In this document: positions 17,280 through 26,281 of the stretch, one piece after another | Position numbering within the stretch: position 1 is the stretch's first letter | How the letters are laid out: every line of letters begins with the position of its first letter | Assembly (NCBI GenBank): GCA_002725995.1 | Contig: PBRQ01000081.1 | Span: 1 to 46,307, forward strand | Reading direction: 5' to 3' | Source of the DNA: Gammaproteobacteria bacterium | Lineage (GTDB): Bacteria > Pseudomonadota > Gammaproteobacteria > Pseudomonadales > Azotimanducaceae | DNA length: 46,307 bases | Notes under the pieces: model-generated | Databases searched by the model: none | The model's input: only the letters and a program-made list of their open reading frames with translations | What the model was told of the DNA's origin: nothing | Translations under genes and position numbers: made by a program

Positions 17280-17873
17280 ATGCCAGTTCAGTACGTTGCA
17301 TCGTGTCAGCTACCCACCCTCTTTGGTGAGTTCAGTATGCACGGCTTTGAAGATCCTGATACGGGTCAGGAGCATGTGGCGCTCGTGTTGGGTGATGTTT
17401 CGATAGCCGATAGTGTGCTTTGCCGTATTCATTCCGAGTGCTTAACGGGAGACTGTCTTTTTAGCATGCGATGCGATTGTGGATCACAGCTTCAGGCTGC
17501 AATGCAGAGAATTGCTGACGATGGCAATGGCGTCATTCTATATTTGCGGCAGGAAGGTAGGGGAATTGGTCTCATCAACAAGGTTCGTGCGTATGAATTG
17601 CAGGACCAGGGAGCGGATACCGTGGAAGCAAATGAGCGTCTGGGGTTTGACGCAGATTTGCGAGACTATACTGTGTGTAAGTATATGTTCGCACATTTGC
17701 AGGTGTCCAGAATTCGCCTTATGACTAACAATCCTTTAAAGGTGAATGCCATGTCCAAGTTAGGTATTGAAATAGTTGAGAGAGTGCCGATAGAAACCGG
17801 GCAAAATGATCACAATGCCAGATACCTGGCAACCAAGGCGGGTAAGCTGGGCCACCTGTTGGGGAAGCAGTAG
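17280..17873 (+). CDS. ribA: GTP cyclohydrolase II
   Basis: RibA opens the imidazole ring of GTP, the committed step of riboflavin synthesis, feeding RibD encoded about 4 kb upstream. The 197-residue stand-alone product matches E. coli RibA (196) and is not fused to RibB. Zinc ligands lie in [17 protein letters not shown] (about 53-69). The substrate motif RQEGRGIGL (about 90-98) and [11 protein letters not shown] (about 145) are present. A strong GGAGG precedes the ATG. It is convergent with dxs, with only 4 nt between the genes. Confidence 0.96.
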   Translation: MPVQYVASCQLPTLFGEFSMHGFEDPDTGQEHVALVLGDVSIADSVLCRIHSECLTGDCLFSMRCDCGSQLQAAMQRIADDGNGVILYLRQEGRGIGLINKVRAYELQDQGADTVEANERLGFDADLRDYTVCKYMFAHLQVSRIRLMTNNPLKVNAMSKLGIEIVERVPIETGQNDHNARYLATKAGKLGHLLGKQ

Positions 17874-17877
17874 TCTT

Positions 17878-19773
17878 TCAGGAAACGATATTAGCGACTG
17901 CCTCATCGACATTTAGACGCGTCTTGATAGAACGTAAAATGCCATCACCATCTAATCCACAGGCCGTCAGCATCTTGCCAGGTTCATCCTGGTGAATAAA
18001 ACTATCTGGTATGCCCAGATTTAGGATGGATGTATTTAGGTCCAGGCTGGTAAGGTACTCATTGACGGCAGAACCTGCTCCTCCCATAACAGAATTCTCT
18101 TCAACCGTTACCAGCAAATCGTGAGAGCATGCCATCTTCCTAATCAAGCCTTCGTCAAGGGGTTTGATGAAGCGCATATCGATAAGAGTGGCGTCAAGGT
18201 TGTCCGCTGCTATGGTCGCTGCTTGAACAATAGAGCCAAACGCCAAAATTGCTACTTCTTTACCTTCACGTACCAGTCTCGCCGCACCTATCTTCAGTCG
18301 AGTCATTTTTGCACTGGGTGATACGCCAGACCCTGACCCCCTCGGATAGCGCACGCAGGCAGGGCCCTGATGGAGAAAACCCGTGTACAGCATCTGCCGA
18401 ATTTCATTCTCATCAGAAGGCGCCATAACAACCATGTTAGGAATGCAGCGAAGGTAGGACAGGTCAAATATACCGGAGTGAGTGGGTCCGTCTTCCAGTA
18501 GCCCAGCCCTGTCTATGGCAAAAAGGACATTAAGGTTTTGTATAGCAACATCATGGACCAGTTGGTCATATGCCCGCTGGAGAAATGTGGAATAGATCGC
18601 AACTACTGGCTTAATGCCTTCACAGGCAAGACCTGCAGCCAGGGTCACCGCATGCTGCTCGGCGATAGCCACGTCAAAATAGCGATCCGGGAAACGTTCA
18701 GAAAACTCGATCAGATCAGAACCTTCCCTCATAGCTGGCGTGATGCCAACCAGGTTTTCATCTATCTCGGCCATATCGCACAGCCAACGGCCAAATATGT
18801 TGGAATTGTCTGGTAGTGTCTTGGGTACCTGGCTTGGTGTCTTCTCAATCTTCGACAGAGAGTGAGTTCCAACGGGTGAATCTTCTGCGGGCCCAAAGCC
18901 TTTCCCCTTCTGGGTAACGACATGCAAGAACTGCGGTCCCGTCAAGTCTTTGATGTTCTCTAATGTACTGATGAGTGTCTTCAGGTCGTGACCATCAATC
19001 GGCCCCATGTAATTTAGTCCCAACTCATCGAAGAGGGTGCCGGGCATTACCATTCCTTTCATATGTTCTTCAGTACGCCTTGCCAGTTCCCATACATGAG
19101 GAATTCGGCTGAATATCTTCTTACTGCCCGCACGAAACGTAAGGTAGAAGCGGCTGGACAGTATTCTGGCAAAGTATTTGGCGAGACCACCGACGTTTTC
19201 AGATATTGACATGGCATTGTCATTCAGAATAACCAGAAGGTTCGCGTCCGTATCTGACACATGATTCAGCGCTTCAAATGCCATGCCAGCCGTCATAGCC
19301 CCATCGCCGATTACTGCTACCGTTCGCCTTGCCTTGCCTTGCATGCGACTCGCAACAGCCATACCCAGCGCCGCACCGATAGATGTTGAAGAATGACCCA
19401 CTCCAAAAGTGTCGTATTCGCTTTCCTTTCTTACCGGGAAAGGTGCAACTCCGCCTGGTCTGCGCAGGTTGTGCATCTGCTCACGTCGACCGGTTAGTAT
19501 TTTATGTGGATAGGCCTGGTGGCCAACATCCCAGACTAGCTGGTCCACGGGCGTGTTCAGAACGTAGTGCAGGGCTATTGTCAGTTCGACAACGCCCAGT
19601 CCGGCGCCGAGATGCCCCCCGGTCTGTCCCACCGTGAATAGTAGAAATTGACGCAATTCCGCTGCCAGGGTCACCAGGTCATCTTCATCAAGCTCTCTGA
19701 GGTCAGCAGGGAAGTTCACCGAATCAAGTAACGGCGTTGCTGGTCTCTCCATTGGGATCTGGTCAAGTGTCAA
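17878..19773 (-). CDS. dxs: 1-deoxy-D-xylulose-5-phosphate synthase
   Basis: Dxs is the TPP-dependent first enzyme of the MEP isoprenoid pathway; it joins pyruvate and glyceraldehyde 3-phosphate. The 631-residue product is similar to E. coli Dxs (620). Motifs include [15 protein letters not shown] (about 81), the TPP-binding [16 protein letters not shown] (about 155-170) with the paired LNDN, and the transketolase-type [14 protein letters not shown] (about 373). The start is taken as TTG 19773 because MTLDQIP aligns with the E. coli N-terminus; ATG 19752 is the alternative. It is the last gene of the minus-strand run MFS-xseB-ispA-dxs. Confidence 0.96.
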   Translation of the reverse strand: MTLDQIPMERPATPLLDSVNFPADLRELDEDDLVTLAAELRQFLLFTVGQTGGHLGAGLGVVELTIALHYVLNTPVDQLVWDVGHQAYPHKILTGRREQMHNLRRPGGVAPFPVRKESEYDTFGVGHSSTSIGAALGMAVASRMQGKARRTVAVIGDGAMTAGMAFEALNHVSDTDANLLVILNDNAMSISENVGGLAKYFARILSSRFYLTFRAGSKKIFSRIPHVWELARRTEEHMKGMVMPGTLFDELGLNYMGPIDGHDLKTLISTLENIKDLTGPQFLHVVTQKGKGFGPAEDSPVGTHSLSKIEKTPSQVPKTLPDNSNIFGRWLCDMAEIDENLVGITPAMREGSDLIEFSERFPDRYFDVAIAEQHAVTLAAGLACEGIKPVVAIYSTFLQRAYDQLVHDVAIQNLNVLFAIDRAGLLEDGPTHSGIFDLSYLRCIPNMVVMAPSDENEIRQMLYTGFLHQGPACVRYPRGSGSGVSPSAKMTRLKIGAARLVREGKEVAILAFGSIVQAATIAADNLDATLIDMRFIKPLDEGLIRKMACSHDLLVTVEENSVMGGAGSAVNEYLTSLDLNTSILNLGIPDSFIHQDEPGKMLTACGLDGDGILRSIKTRLNVDEAVANIVS

Positions 19774-19865
19774 GTTAAAGCTCTAATCTGGTTTTTGTAC
19801 CCTTGGGGGACGAGATTCTACACAATTGGGAGAGGTAAATTCTATACGGACTGGCTGGCCCGCGA

Positions 19866-20738
19866 CTAGAGGTTTCGTCTGATGATAAAGTCCGCTATTT
19901 TATGCAGGGGTTTTGCCCGGCTGCCAAGTGGCTCCAGCGCTGCCTTGGCTTCCACTAATCGCTGGTTGAGCTTGCAAGTGGCTTCCTCTAGGCCGTGTAC
20001 TGAAACAAAGGTCGACTTCTCATTCCCGGCATCGGAACCGATCGGTTTGCCGATGGTCTGCTCATCTCCAGTCACATCGAGGATATCGTCCTTAATCTGG
20101 AAAGCCAGGCCAAGGGCAAGGCCGTATTGATGCATTGCTTCCCTTGTCTGCAGGTCGGCGCCAGCGATGATAGCGCCGAATTTCAGGCAAGTGCTGATGA
20201 GATCTCCTGTTTTTCTGCGATGCATATTTTCAAGCCCTAACGCATCGATCAGTTCATTTTCAGCAGACAGATCAATTACCTGGCCGGCTATCATCCCGCT
20301 GGCACCTGCTGAACGGGCCAATTCGCTGATAAGCGATAGCCTGGTGTCTGCGGCGAGTAGCGTCTCGCCAGCCAGAATTTCAAATGCCAGCGTCTGTAGA
20401 GCATCACCGGCCAAGATAGCAGTCGCCTCATCAAACTTTATGTGGCAAGTAGGCTTACCGCGTCTAAAATCGTCATTGTCCATCGCTGGCAGGTCATCGT
20501 GAATAAGTGAATAAGCATGCACAAGTTCTATGGCGCAGGCCGCCTTGTCCGCTAGCACCAGATCGGTACCCAGCACGTCGCAGGAAAGGTAAACCAGTGT
20601 AGGTCGAATACGTTTGCCGCCGTTCAAAACGCCGTAGCGCATTGCCTCCAGAAGAGGGTCCGGCACATCGGACTGATTGAGAACTAATTCGAGCTGCTGG
20701 ATGATCCTTTCAGCAAATGACTCAAAACCTTCAATCAT
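19866..20738 (-). CDS. ispA: (2E,6E)-farnesyl diphosphate synthase
   Basis: IspA extends IPP and DMAPP to farnesyl diphosphate, the precursor of quinone side chains and undecaprenyl lipid carrier. From ATG 20738 the product has 290 residues (E. coli 299). Both aspartate-rich motifs are present: HDDLPAMDNDD (about 86-96) and IKDDILD (about 214-220). The motif GGKRIRP lies near 38. The 20738 start overlaps xseB by 8 bp. An in-frame ATG at 20780 would add 14 residues and lengthen the overlap to 50 bp. It sits between xseB and dxs as in E. coli. Confidence 0.94.
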   Translation of the reverse strand: MIEGFESFAERIIQQLELVLNQSDVPDPLLEAMRYGVLNGGKRIRPTLVYLSCDVLGTDLVLADKAACAIELVHAYSLIHDDLPAMDNDDFRRGKPTCHIKFDEATAILAGDALQTLAFEILAGETLLAADTRLSLISELARSAGASGMIAGQVIDLSAENELIDALGLENMHRRKTGDLISTCLKFGAIIAGADLQTREAMHQYGLALGLAFQIKDDILDVTGDEQTIGKPIGSDAGNEKSTFVSVHGLEEATCKLNQRLVEAKAALEPLGSRAKPLHKIADFIIRRNL

Positions 20739-20973
20739 CCCCGGGTTCCGCCGCAAAAGGCGTCTCTTCAACGCTTCCATTTTTTTCTATCAGCAGCTTC
20801 ACTTTTTGCTCCGCAGTCTGCAGCGCCAGCTGGCATTCTCGAGTCAGTTTAATACCCTGTTCGAATGTCTTGAGTGATTCTTCAAGAGACAGGTTTCCAT
20901 CTTCCATCCGTTCAACCAAGGCTTCAAGTTTGGTGATGGATTCCTCGAAAGGGAAATTTTTCTTTCCAGCCAT
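20731..20973 (-). CDS. xseB: Exodeoxyribonuclease VII small subunit
   Basis: XseB is the small helical subunit of the single-strand DNA exonuclease VII. The 80-residue product matches E. coli XseB (80). It has the conserved FEESITKLEALVERMEDGNL (about 8-27) and LEESLKTFEQGIKL. ATG 20973 is chosen because the family begins there; an upstream in-frame ATG at 21078 would add 35 unconserved residues. The xseB-ispA-dxs order is highly conserved. The large subunit XseA is not in the window. Confidence 0.93.
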   Translation of the reverse strand: MAGKKNFPFEESITKLEALVERMEDGNLSLEESLKTFEQGIKLTRECQLALQTAEQKVKLLIEKNGSVEETPFAAEPGDD

Positions 20974-21025
20974 GGTCTTTTCTTTTTGATACGAGTGATC
21001 ACGATACTGTGGTGGCCCGAGCAGG

Positions 21026-22339
21026 TCAATCCAGATCACGGTATGACGGTATACAAAACAACCCAAGAACCAGGGCAATAAGGCAGGAGGCAGATAGGCC
21101 TACAGCCCATTGTGGTCCCAGAACATCTGCGAGGACGCTGACTGGGTAGAGGCTGATCATCAGTACAGCCATTTCAAGCATGTAGATACTCATGACGCGG
21201 CCACGATAGGCATCATTCACATAGGACTGTATCAGAACATTGGACAGGGACATTCGTGCAGCCTGACCCAGACCAACCAGGGTTAGTAGCCCCACCGAAA
21301 CCCAGTATGAGGTGGACATTGCAAACAGGAGCAGGGCAATTCCCATTAGAAGGGAGCCAGTTAGCAGTATCTTTGCCCGGTTTCTGTTTGGTAGCGTAGC
21401 AACATAAAGCGACCCGATGAGGGAGCCCGCACCAGAGATGGAAATAATCAGACCCAACCTATCCGGACCTGCATCAAGGACCTGCTTCACGAAGCCGGGT
21501 AGCAGCAAGAAATAGGTCAGACTGAAAAATACCATCAGGAAATTACAGGCAAGCAGCATCAGAATTGTTGGCGTACGAAGCACATAGTCAAAACCGGATT
21601 TTAGTTCCTGTAACAGGGGCCCGTCGGGGATATCCGGTTGTGCTCTGTCCTCTACATTAACCATGGCCATGACCAGAGCAGAAAAAAGATAAAGGGCAGT
21701 CATCAGAAAATATACCCATTTTGCTGGGTCGATATTGCCATCCCCACCACCAAGGGCCGCTACCAGCCCCCCCGCCAGACCCGGCAACATGAGTCTCGCG
21801 GTATTCATCCCTGATGTGCTGAGGGCGATGGCATTGGTCAGCCGGGTTATTCCAACAACATCTCTCGTCAGGGCTTGCCGTGAAGGCATCATGGCATTCA
21901 TGACAAGGCCCTGCAGAATTGAGGCAAGTAGAAGGTGCTCAAAGCTGAGGGTACCCATGGTTATAGATAGTGCCATGCCCAGCGTAACGAGTGCATTCGC
22001 AAAACCACCAATTTGCAGTACGTGCTTTTTCTGTCTGACTCGATCAGCCACGACGCCACCGAACGGTGCAGCAAAAAGCCCGACAATGCCTCCGGCGGCT
22101 GTGATCCAGCCAAGCTTTTCATAGGAGCCGGTGATTTCAAAGACCAGCCAGCCGCGAATGAACATCTGCATGTTCATTGATGCAAAGTTTCCGCAAAGGG
22201 CTGCGAAGAACCACCGGTAATTGATTATGCGAAAGGCATCAAATGTGCTGTGCCAGGACTTTTCCCACAGTACATCCTGGCTATTGGTCAGTAGGGAATT
22301 GTCTGGCGTTGGCTCATTTGGTGTCAGAACTTCGCTCAT
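21026..22339 (-). CDS. Major facilitator superfamily transporter
   Basis: The 437-residue protein has about 11-12 hydrophobic segments after a roughly 30-residue polar N-terminus. The loop GGVVADRVRQKKHVLQI (about 99-115) resembles the MFS motif between TM2 and TM3. It looks most like the enterobactin-exporter/drug-efflux-like (MFS_3) branch, but the substrate cannot be read from sequence. It lies 52 nt upstream of xseB in the same direction and could share its transcript. An operator-like palindrome overlaps its probable promoter. Confidence 0.85.
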   Translation of the reverse strand: MSEVLTPNEPTPDNSLLTNSQDVLWEKSWHSTFDAFRIINYRWFFAALCGNFASMNMQMFIRGWLVFEITGSYEKLGWITAAGGIVGLFAAPFGGVVADRVRQKKHVLQIGGFANALVTLGMALSITMGTLSFEHLLLASILQGLVMNAMMPSRQALTRDVVGITRLTNAIALSTSGMNTARLMLPGLAGGLVAALGGGDGNIDPAKWVYFLMTALYLFSALVMAMVNVEDRAQPDIPDGPLLQELKSGFDYVLRTPTILMLLACNFLMVFFSLTYFLLLPGFVKQVLDAGPDRLGLIISISGAGSLIGSLYVATLPNRNRAKILLTGSLLMGIALLLFAMSTSYWVSVGLLTLVGLGQAARMSLSNVLIQSYVNDAYRGRVMSIYMLEMAVLMISLYPVSVLADVLGPQWAVGLSASCLIALVLGLFCIPSYRDLD

Positions 22340-22345
22340 TTGCCT

Positions 22346-22375
22346 AATATAGCAATTTGACGTGAGCTACGTCAT
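22346..22375 (-). promoter_or_regulatory. Probable promoter and palindromic operator of the MFS gene
   Basis: On the minus strand there is a -35-like ATGACG (22370-22375) and a -10 TATATT (22346-22351) with an 18-bp spacer. A perfect 6-bp inverted repeat TGACGT-N5-ACGTCA (22358-22374) lies across the -35 and spacer. This is the usual arrangement for repressor binding. The regulator is unknown, and none is encoded next door. Confidence 0.5.
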
Positions 22376-22425
22376 GCCAGTCTACGAGAGGTGTGAACAG
22401 TAAGTCGTTGCTACACCTCAACTAG

Positions 22426-22462
22426 TCACAATATCTGTTGCTGTCACCAACAGATATTGTGA
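22426..22462. repeat. 15-bp perfect inverted repeat
   Basis: The 15-bp arms at 22426-22440 and 22448-22462 are exactly complementary, around a 7-nt centre (CTGTCAC). It lies in the gene-poor gap between the MFS promoter and the aminopeptidase relic. No U-run follows on either strand. It could be an RNA hairpin, an operator or the remnant of a mobile palindrome. Confidence 0.85.
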
Positions 22463-22651
22463 GTGGTGATATCATTTGTCAGAAGAGGTAAGTAAGTGCC
22501 TGGCCGTGAAGTGGCTTCTCGTCACTGTTACAGTTCGTCACCTTGCCCTGATCGAACACAAGCACCCTGTCCTGTCTGGCCTCACGGTTTGTCTTTTCAA
22601 AAATGGGTTATCTTTTCCTTGGAAGGTAAGGTTCGGAGCGTAGAACCATAG

Positions 22652-22894
22652 GCACACAGGGGCAGGGAAGAGGAAGTCACTTTTTCAACTTGGGTTGATA
22701 TAGGGGTACTGGGTGAAGAAAAGGGCGATACGAAAGTCCCTGAAATAATCCACATAGAAAAGTATGAAGTCATAGAAAATTCCAAACATTTCAAGATTAT
22801 TGTCGACAAAGAACCTATCTCAGTGGGAATTGATCCCCTGAACAAGCTGATTGACCGCAACCCTTCGTATAATATTTTTGAAATAAGCGGCTAA
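22652..22894 (+). pseudogene. 3' relic of an M1-family aminopeptidase (ABC-permease-associated type)
   Basis: An open frame of 80 codons without a credible start ends in a stop at 22892. Its product contains EVTFSTWVDIGVLGEE and IVDKEPISVGIDPLNKLIDR followed by NPSYNIFEISG. I recognise the extreme C-terminus of the M1-type aminopeptidases fused to or adjacent to ABC permeases, in which the tail ends in a V/A-G-I-D-P-x-N-K-L-I-D-R-x-x-x-D-N pattern. An in-frame TAG at 22649 and the absence of the catalytic HExxH region show that only the tail survives. The neighbours (MFS gene, M48 protease) are unrelated. The identification rests on the tail alone. Confidence 0.65.
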
Positions 22895-22921
22895 CCAAGA
22901 TCTTTAGCGAAGGTGCGAGAG

Positions 22922-24457
22922 CTAGAGCATCGCGCCAGTAACGACAACCCTGAGGTTAGTCACTGTATCAGTCTCTGAAAAGCGAAAACCAGAGGAAGCC
23001 TGAATGCTCTGTCCAGCTCCCAGGGGGCCGAGAGAAACAGACCTTTGAATATTTTCGCCATTGGCGTTGGCGGCAAATGTCACATCAAGGCGGGCGATGG
23101 TAAGGCCGGTCCGATTCGTCAAGGTGGCCGCGAGCCTGCCTTTTGACAGGAAAGGGGCTACTTCAATATAGTGGGCCGGGTTGTCCGGCAGGTCGAGCCG
23201 GGTAAAAGCGTCTCTGGCAGCTGCACCCGTTTCACCGCCGGCATTCATGGCACTTTGAAAATAGTTCTTGGCCCCGGTGGTGTCACCCTCCGCCAGTGAA
23301 AGTTGTCCAAGTTCATTCATCGCGATGGCGGTTGGCAGGAGTTCGTTGCTACGCTCCAGGTCCCGCTTCGCATTTTCCGCTTGACCCAATCGTGCCATGG
23401 AAAGACCACGCCCCAGGTAATAAGCAAAATACTTCGGGTCCAGTTCAAGGGCCCGGTTGTAGTAAATGTTGGCTGGGCGGTACTGCTCTTTTTCGAGGTG
23501 GATATCGGCTCTTAGTCCATAGAATCTGGCTTCACCAGGTTCTTCTTCTACGGCGCGGTCAAGATGTCGAAGCGCAGAACCAAACTCATTGTTCTTTTTG
23601 AGCGTATCGGCTTTGTCAAAAGCGCTGTATGCCTTTTGTTTTTGTCTCAAGTAGGCGATCTGCTTCTGATATCGCTCCCTTCCAAGCTCCAGATCACCGC
23701 GTAGTAGCGGTGATAATGCCGAGACACTTGCCCGATTCGCGTCAACGCGTTCCTGGGAAGGAGGATGGCTGGAAAATAATCCTGTCAGCCAACTGCTGTC
23801 TTTTCCGGCGGACAGCTCAACAAAAGTCTGTTGAAGTGTAATGGCCGCGCTGGGGTCATATCCTGCAGCTGCCATGTACTGTATGCCGTAGGAGTCAGAT
23901 TCGAGTTCTGCGGTGCGCCCGTAGCGTTGCGTTAATAGTTGGGCGCCCAACTGGGCACCACCAACGATGTAGTTGCCATAGTCTGAATTTGATGCGCCGA
24001 TTGTGGTTGCCAGGAGAACTCCCTGAAGAATCAAGCCCCGCTGCATTGATTTTGCGCCATGCTTTGCCGCTGCGTGGACAACCTCATGGCTGAGTACTGC
24101 TGCTAATTCAGCCTCGTTGTCCAGCTCCAACAGCAGACCCCGATTCACTGCAATCTTGCCGCCCGGTAAAGCCCAGGCGTTAGGTTGGCTGTTATTGAGC
24201 ACGACGAACTCATAAGGTAACTGGCGGTCGCTCACGTTTGCGATTCTCTGCCCGACCTGGTCTACGTACCTCGTCAGACCAGGATCAACCAGGTAGATAC
24301 CACCCTGGGATTGTTGTGATGGCAGGTATTGTTCACTGCCGATGGAAAGTTCCTGTGCGTCCGATACGAAAGACAATTCATTCTTTCCTGTTACAGGATT
24401 GACAGCACAACTTATCAATAAGCAGTTGAGCAGGAGGAGCGAGAGTAGACGGTACAT
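22922..24457 (-). CDS. M48-family metalloprotease lipoprotein with TPR repeats (BepA/YfgC-like)
   Basis: From ATG 24457 the 511-residue product has a lipoprotein signal (lipobox LLISC, C17), so it is expected to be membrane-anchored in the envelope. An upstream in-frame ATG at 24514 would bury that signal. The M48 zinc motif LSHEVVHAAAKHG lies near residue 135, with a third-ligand glutamate in TAELESDSYG (about 195). TPR-like repeats cover about 290-410, and a beta-rich C-terminal part of about 100 residues follows. BepA-type proteins maintain outer-membrane assembly by degrading stalled beta-barrel substrates; that role here is by family analogy. It is transcribed alone, divergent from the Nudix gene. 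Confidence 0.9.
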   Translation of the reverse strand: MYRLLSLLLLNCLLISCAVNPVTGKNELSFVSDAQELSIGSEQYLPSQQSQGGIYLVDPGLTRYVDQVGQRIANVSDRQLPYEFVVLNNSQPNAWALPGGKIAVNRGLLLELDNEAELAAVLSHEVVHAAAKHGAKSMQRGLILQGVLLATTIGASNSDYGNYIVGGAQLGAQLLTQRYGRTAELESDSYGIQYMAAAGYDPSAAITLQQTFVELSAGKDSSWLTGLFSSHPPSQERVDANRASVSALSPLLRGDLELGRERYQKQIAYLRQKQKAYSAFDKADTLKKNNEFGSALRHLDRAVEEEPGEARFYGLRADIHLEKEQYRPANIYYNRALELDPKYFAYYLGRGLSMARLGQAENAKRDLERSNELLPTAIAMNELGQLSLAEGDTTGAKNYFQSAMNAGGETGAAARDAFTRLDLPDNPAHYIEVAPFLSKGRLAATLTNRTGLTIARLDVTFAANANGENIQRSVSLGPLGAGQSIQASSGFRFSETDTVTNLRVVVTGAML

Positions 24458-24624
24458 GGAATTCCTCTTTGTTGGTCGTGGAGTCAATTTGAGTGCAGAA
24501 CACTTTATCACCATACTAGTGACATCAATCTTTGAAATCGGTTCGAATAATGTCCCATTATGATGTCCTGATCTACCGGAGAGTTATCAATGCCTAAGAC
24601 AGCTGCCTACTCCGCGGAAATCGG

Positions 24625-25236
24625 ATGCCACTAACAATAGAACGTATAGCAAAAGTAGTATCGGATCACGAGCCCGCCCATTATGAAAGGCATGCTGACA
24701 CCCGGTGGGCTGCAGTCGCTATTATTCTCAAGCAATCCGATGATCATACAGAGGCGCTATTTATTCTGAGAGCGAAGCACGATGGTGACCCCTGGTCCGG
24801 GCACATGGCATTTCCGGGTGGGCACCGTGAACCAGCAGATGAAAACCTCAGGCAGACAGCAGAGCGAGAAATTCTGGAAGAAATCGGCCTGGACCTTGTT
24901 CAGGACGCACGTTTCATTGGCGAGATTGATTCTGTCCGTGCCAATCCAAGAGGCCGAAATCTGGACCTGGTGGTAACCCCTTTTGTATATGCGTTGGAGA
25001 ATGAACAGGCCCAATTCAAACCAAATTATGAAGTAGCTAAGATCCTGTGGGGCTCCCTGAACGATATGTATTCCGGTGACTCAATCACCGTTGGTGAATT
25101 TCACGTACTGGGGGAGCGTCACCGGTACTCTGGCTATGATGTCCATGGTGAGGTGGTCTGGGGTTTGACCTACAGGATGCTGGATCTTTTCTTCGGCGTA
25201 CTCGACCCTGACTGGGACCCACACGATGATTTTTAG
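24625..25236 (+). CDS. Nudix hydrolase (CoA pyrophosphatase-like)
   Basis: The 203-residue protein contains a Nudix box around GGHREPADENLRQTAEREIL, followed by EEIGLDL (residues 63-89). It is preceded by HMAFPGG, resembling the CoA-pyrophosphatase (NudL-like) subgroup, which cleaves CoA and related nucleotides using divalent metal. The REILEE core with both glutamates is intact, so the protein is probably active. The substrate assignment is inference from subgroup resemblance. It is convergent with the downstream metallo-beta-lactamase-fold gene, 33 nt away. Confidence 0.85.
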   Translation: MPLTIERIAKVVSDHEPAHYERHADTRWAAVAIILKQSDDHTEALFILRAKHDGDPWSGHMAFPGGHREPADENLRQTAEREILEEIGLDLVQDARFIGEIDSVRANPRGRNLDLVVTPFVYALENEQAQFKPNYEVAKILWGSLNDMYSGDSITVGEFHVLGERHRYSGYDVHGEVVWGLTYRMLDLFFGVLDPDWDPHDDF

Positions 25237-25269
25237 TTTGTTCCAGCCCGGACCCAGAAGCGAAGCGGT

Positions 25270-26157
25270 TTAGTCACAGAATTTGAAACTGAAACCGGTG
25301 CCAGCATCCTGAACATATCCAGCGAACGAAGGCCCAAAATGGGCTGGCATCATGAGTGAATTAGATTCGACGCAGCGTTCAAGCGTTGCTCTTCGTGTAC
25401 TAATCGCTTCATCGGGCATCTCACAGAAGGCGCTGTTCCAGTGTGGTTCGTAGACCTGAATTGGATGGTGGCAAATATCACCCGTAAACAGTGCTTCACT
25501 GTTCCTGGATGAAAGGGCAAGGGTGATGCTCCCCGGGGTGTGTCCCGGTGCTGGTGAAATGTGTAGCAGGTCGTCAATCAGGTCAACCTCACCATCAATC
25601 ATTTCCGCAAGCCCCACAATGGGCAGAATGCTGTCATCGTAGACCTGGTTATTTACCTTCTTAAATACATCCGGATTTTCAGCATTTCGTTCCTCTTTCC
25701 AGAATTCGAATTCTATTTCTGAGAAAACATATTTGGCATTGGCAAAGGTAGGTACCCATCGGCCATCCTTGAGTTGAGTGTTCCATCCAACATGATCTAT
25801 GTGGAGATGGGTGCACATCACAAAATCAATCTGATCCGGGGTCACGCCAGTTATCTTGAAATTATTGAGCCAGGGTGACTGCATTCGATGCCAGTCTCGA
25901 TAAGGCATACGGTCTTTGTCATTTCCGATGCAGGTGTCAACAAGCACCTTGTGATGCGGCGTTTCTATAAGCCAGGAATGCATGCTTGCGATGATGTTGC
26001 CTGAGGCGGAATCGATATGGTTGGGGTAGATCCAGTCTCGATGTTTCTCCACTATTTCGGCCGAGTAGTTCGGGAAAAAGGAGACGGGGTCAAATAGTGG
26101 CCCTGTCAACTCTTCGATTCGCGTTATTCTCGTATCACCCAGGTTCCAGTGTTGCAT
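25270..26157 (-). CDS. Metallo-beta-lactamase-fold hydrolase (lactonase-like)
   Basis: The 295-residue cytoplasmic-looking protein has a complete dinuclear metal site: THLHIDHVG (about 115-123), PAPGHTPGS (histidine about 204), FTGDICHH (aspartate about 224) and PAHFG near the C-terminus. The overall layout resembles N-acyl-homoserine-lactonase-like and related MBL enzymes, but the family is broad and the substrate is unknown. It has no signal peptide. It is divergent from the 2-hydroxyacid dehydrogenase gene, with 124 nt between the starts. Confidence 0.85.
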   Translation of the reverse strand: MQHWNLGDTRITRIEELTGPLFDPVSFFPNYSAEIVEKHRDWIYPNHIDSASGNIIASMHSWLIETPHHKVLVDTCIGNDKDRMPYRDWHRMQSPWLNNFKITGVTPDQIDFVMCTHLHIDHVGWNTQLKDGRWVPTFANAKYVFSEIEFEFWKEERNAENPDVFKKVNNQVYDDSILPIVGLAEMIDGEVDLIDDLLHISPAPGHTPGSITLALSSRNSEALFTGDICHHPIQVYEPHWNSAFCEMPDEAISTRRATLERCVESNSLMMPAHFGPSFAGYVQDAGTGFSFKFCD

Positions 26158-26281
26158 AGCTGCTCCTTATTAAGTCGTATTTTGCATATATCTACCTGCA
26201 ATACTCGATATTAATTCTTGAGACGGTCTGTCAGTATAGAGCGTTCTAAATTTACAAGATGATTACAGGAACTCAATAACT

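Noticed and set aside
22479-22607. Minus-strand frame of 42 codons ending REARQDRVLVFDQGKVTNC...ALTYLF that looks protein-like
   Set aside because: There is no start codon and no family that I can name. It may be another relic, but the composition alone is not enough to call it.
22597-22860. Minus-strand 87-codon ORF
   Set aside because: It is antisense to the recognisable M1 aminopeptidase tail and has Ser-rich shadow-like composition.
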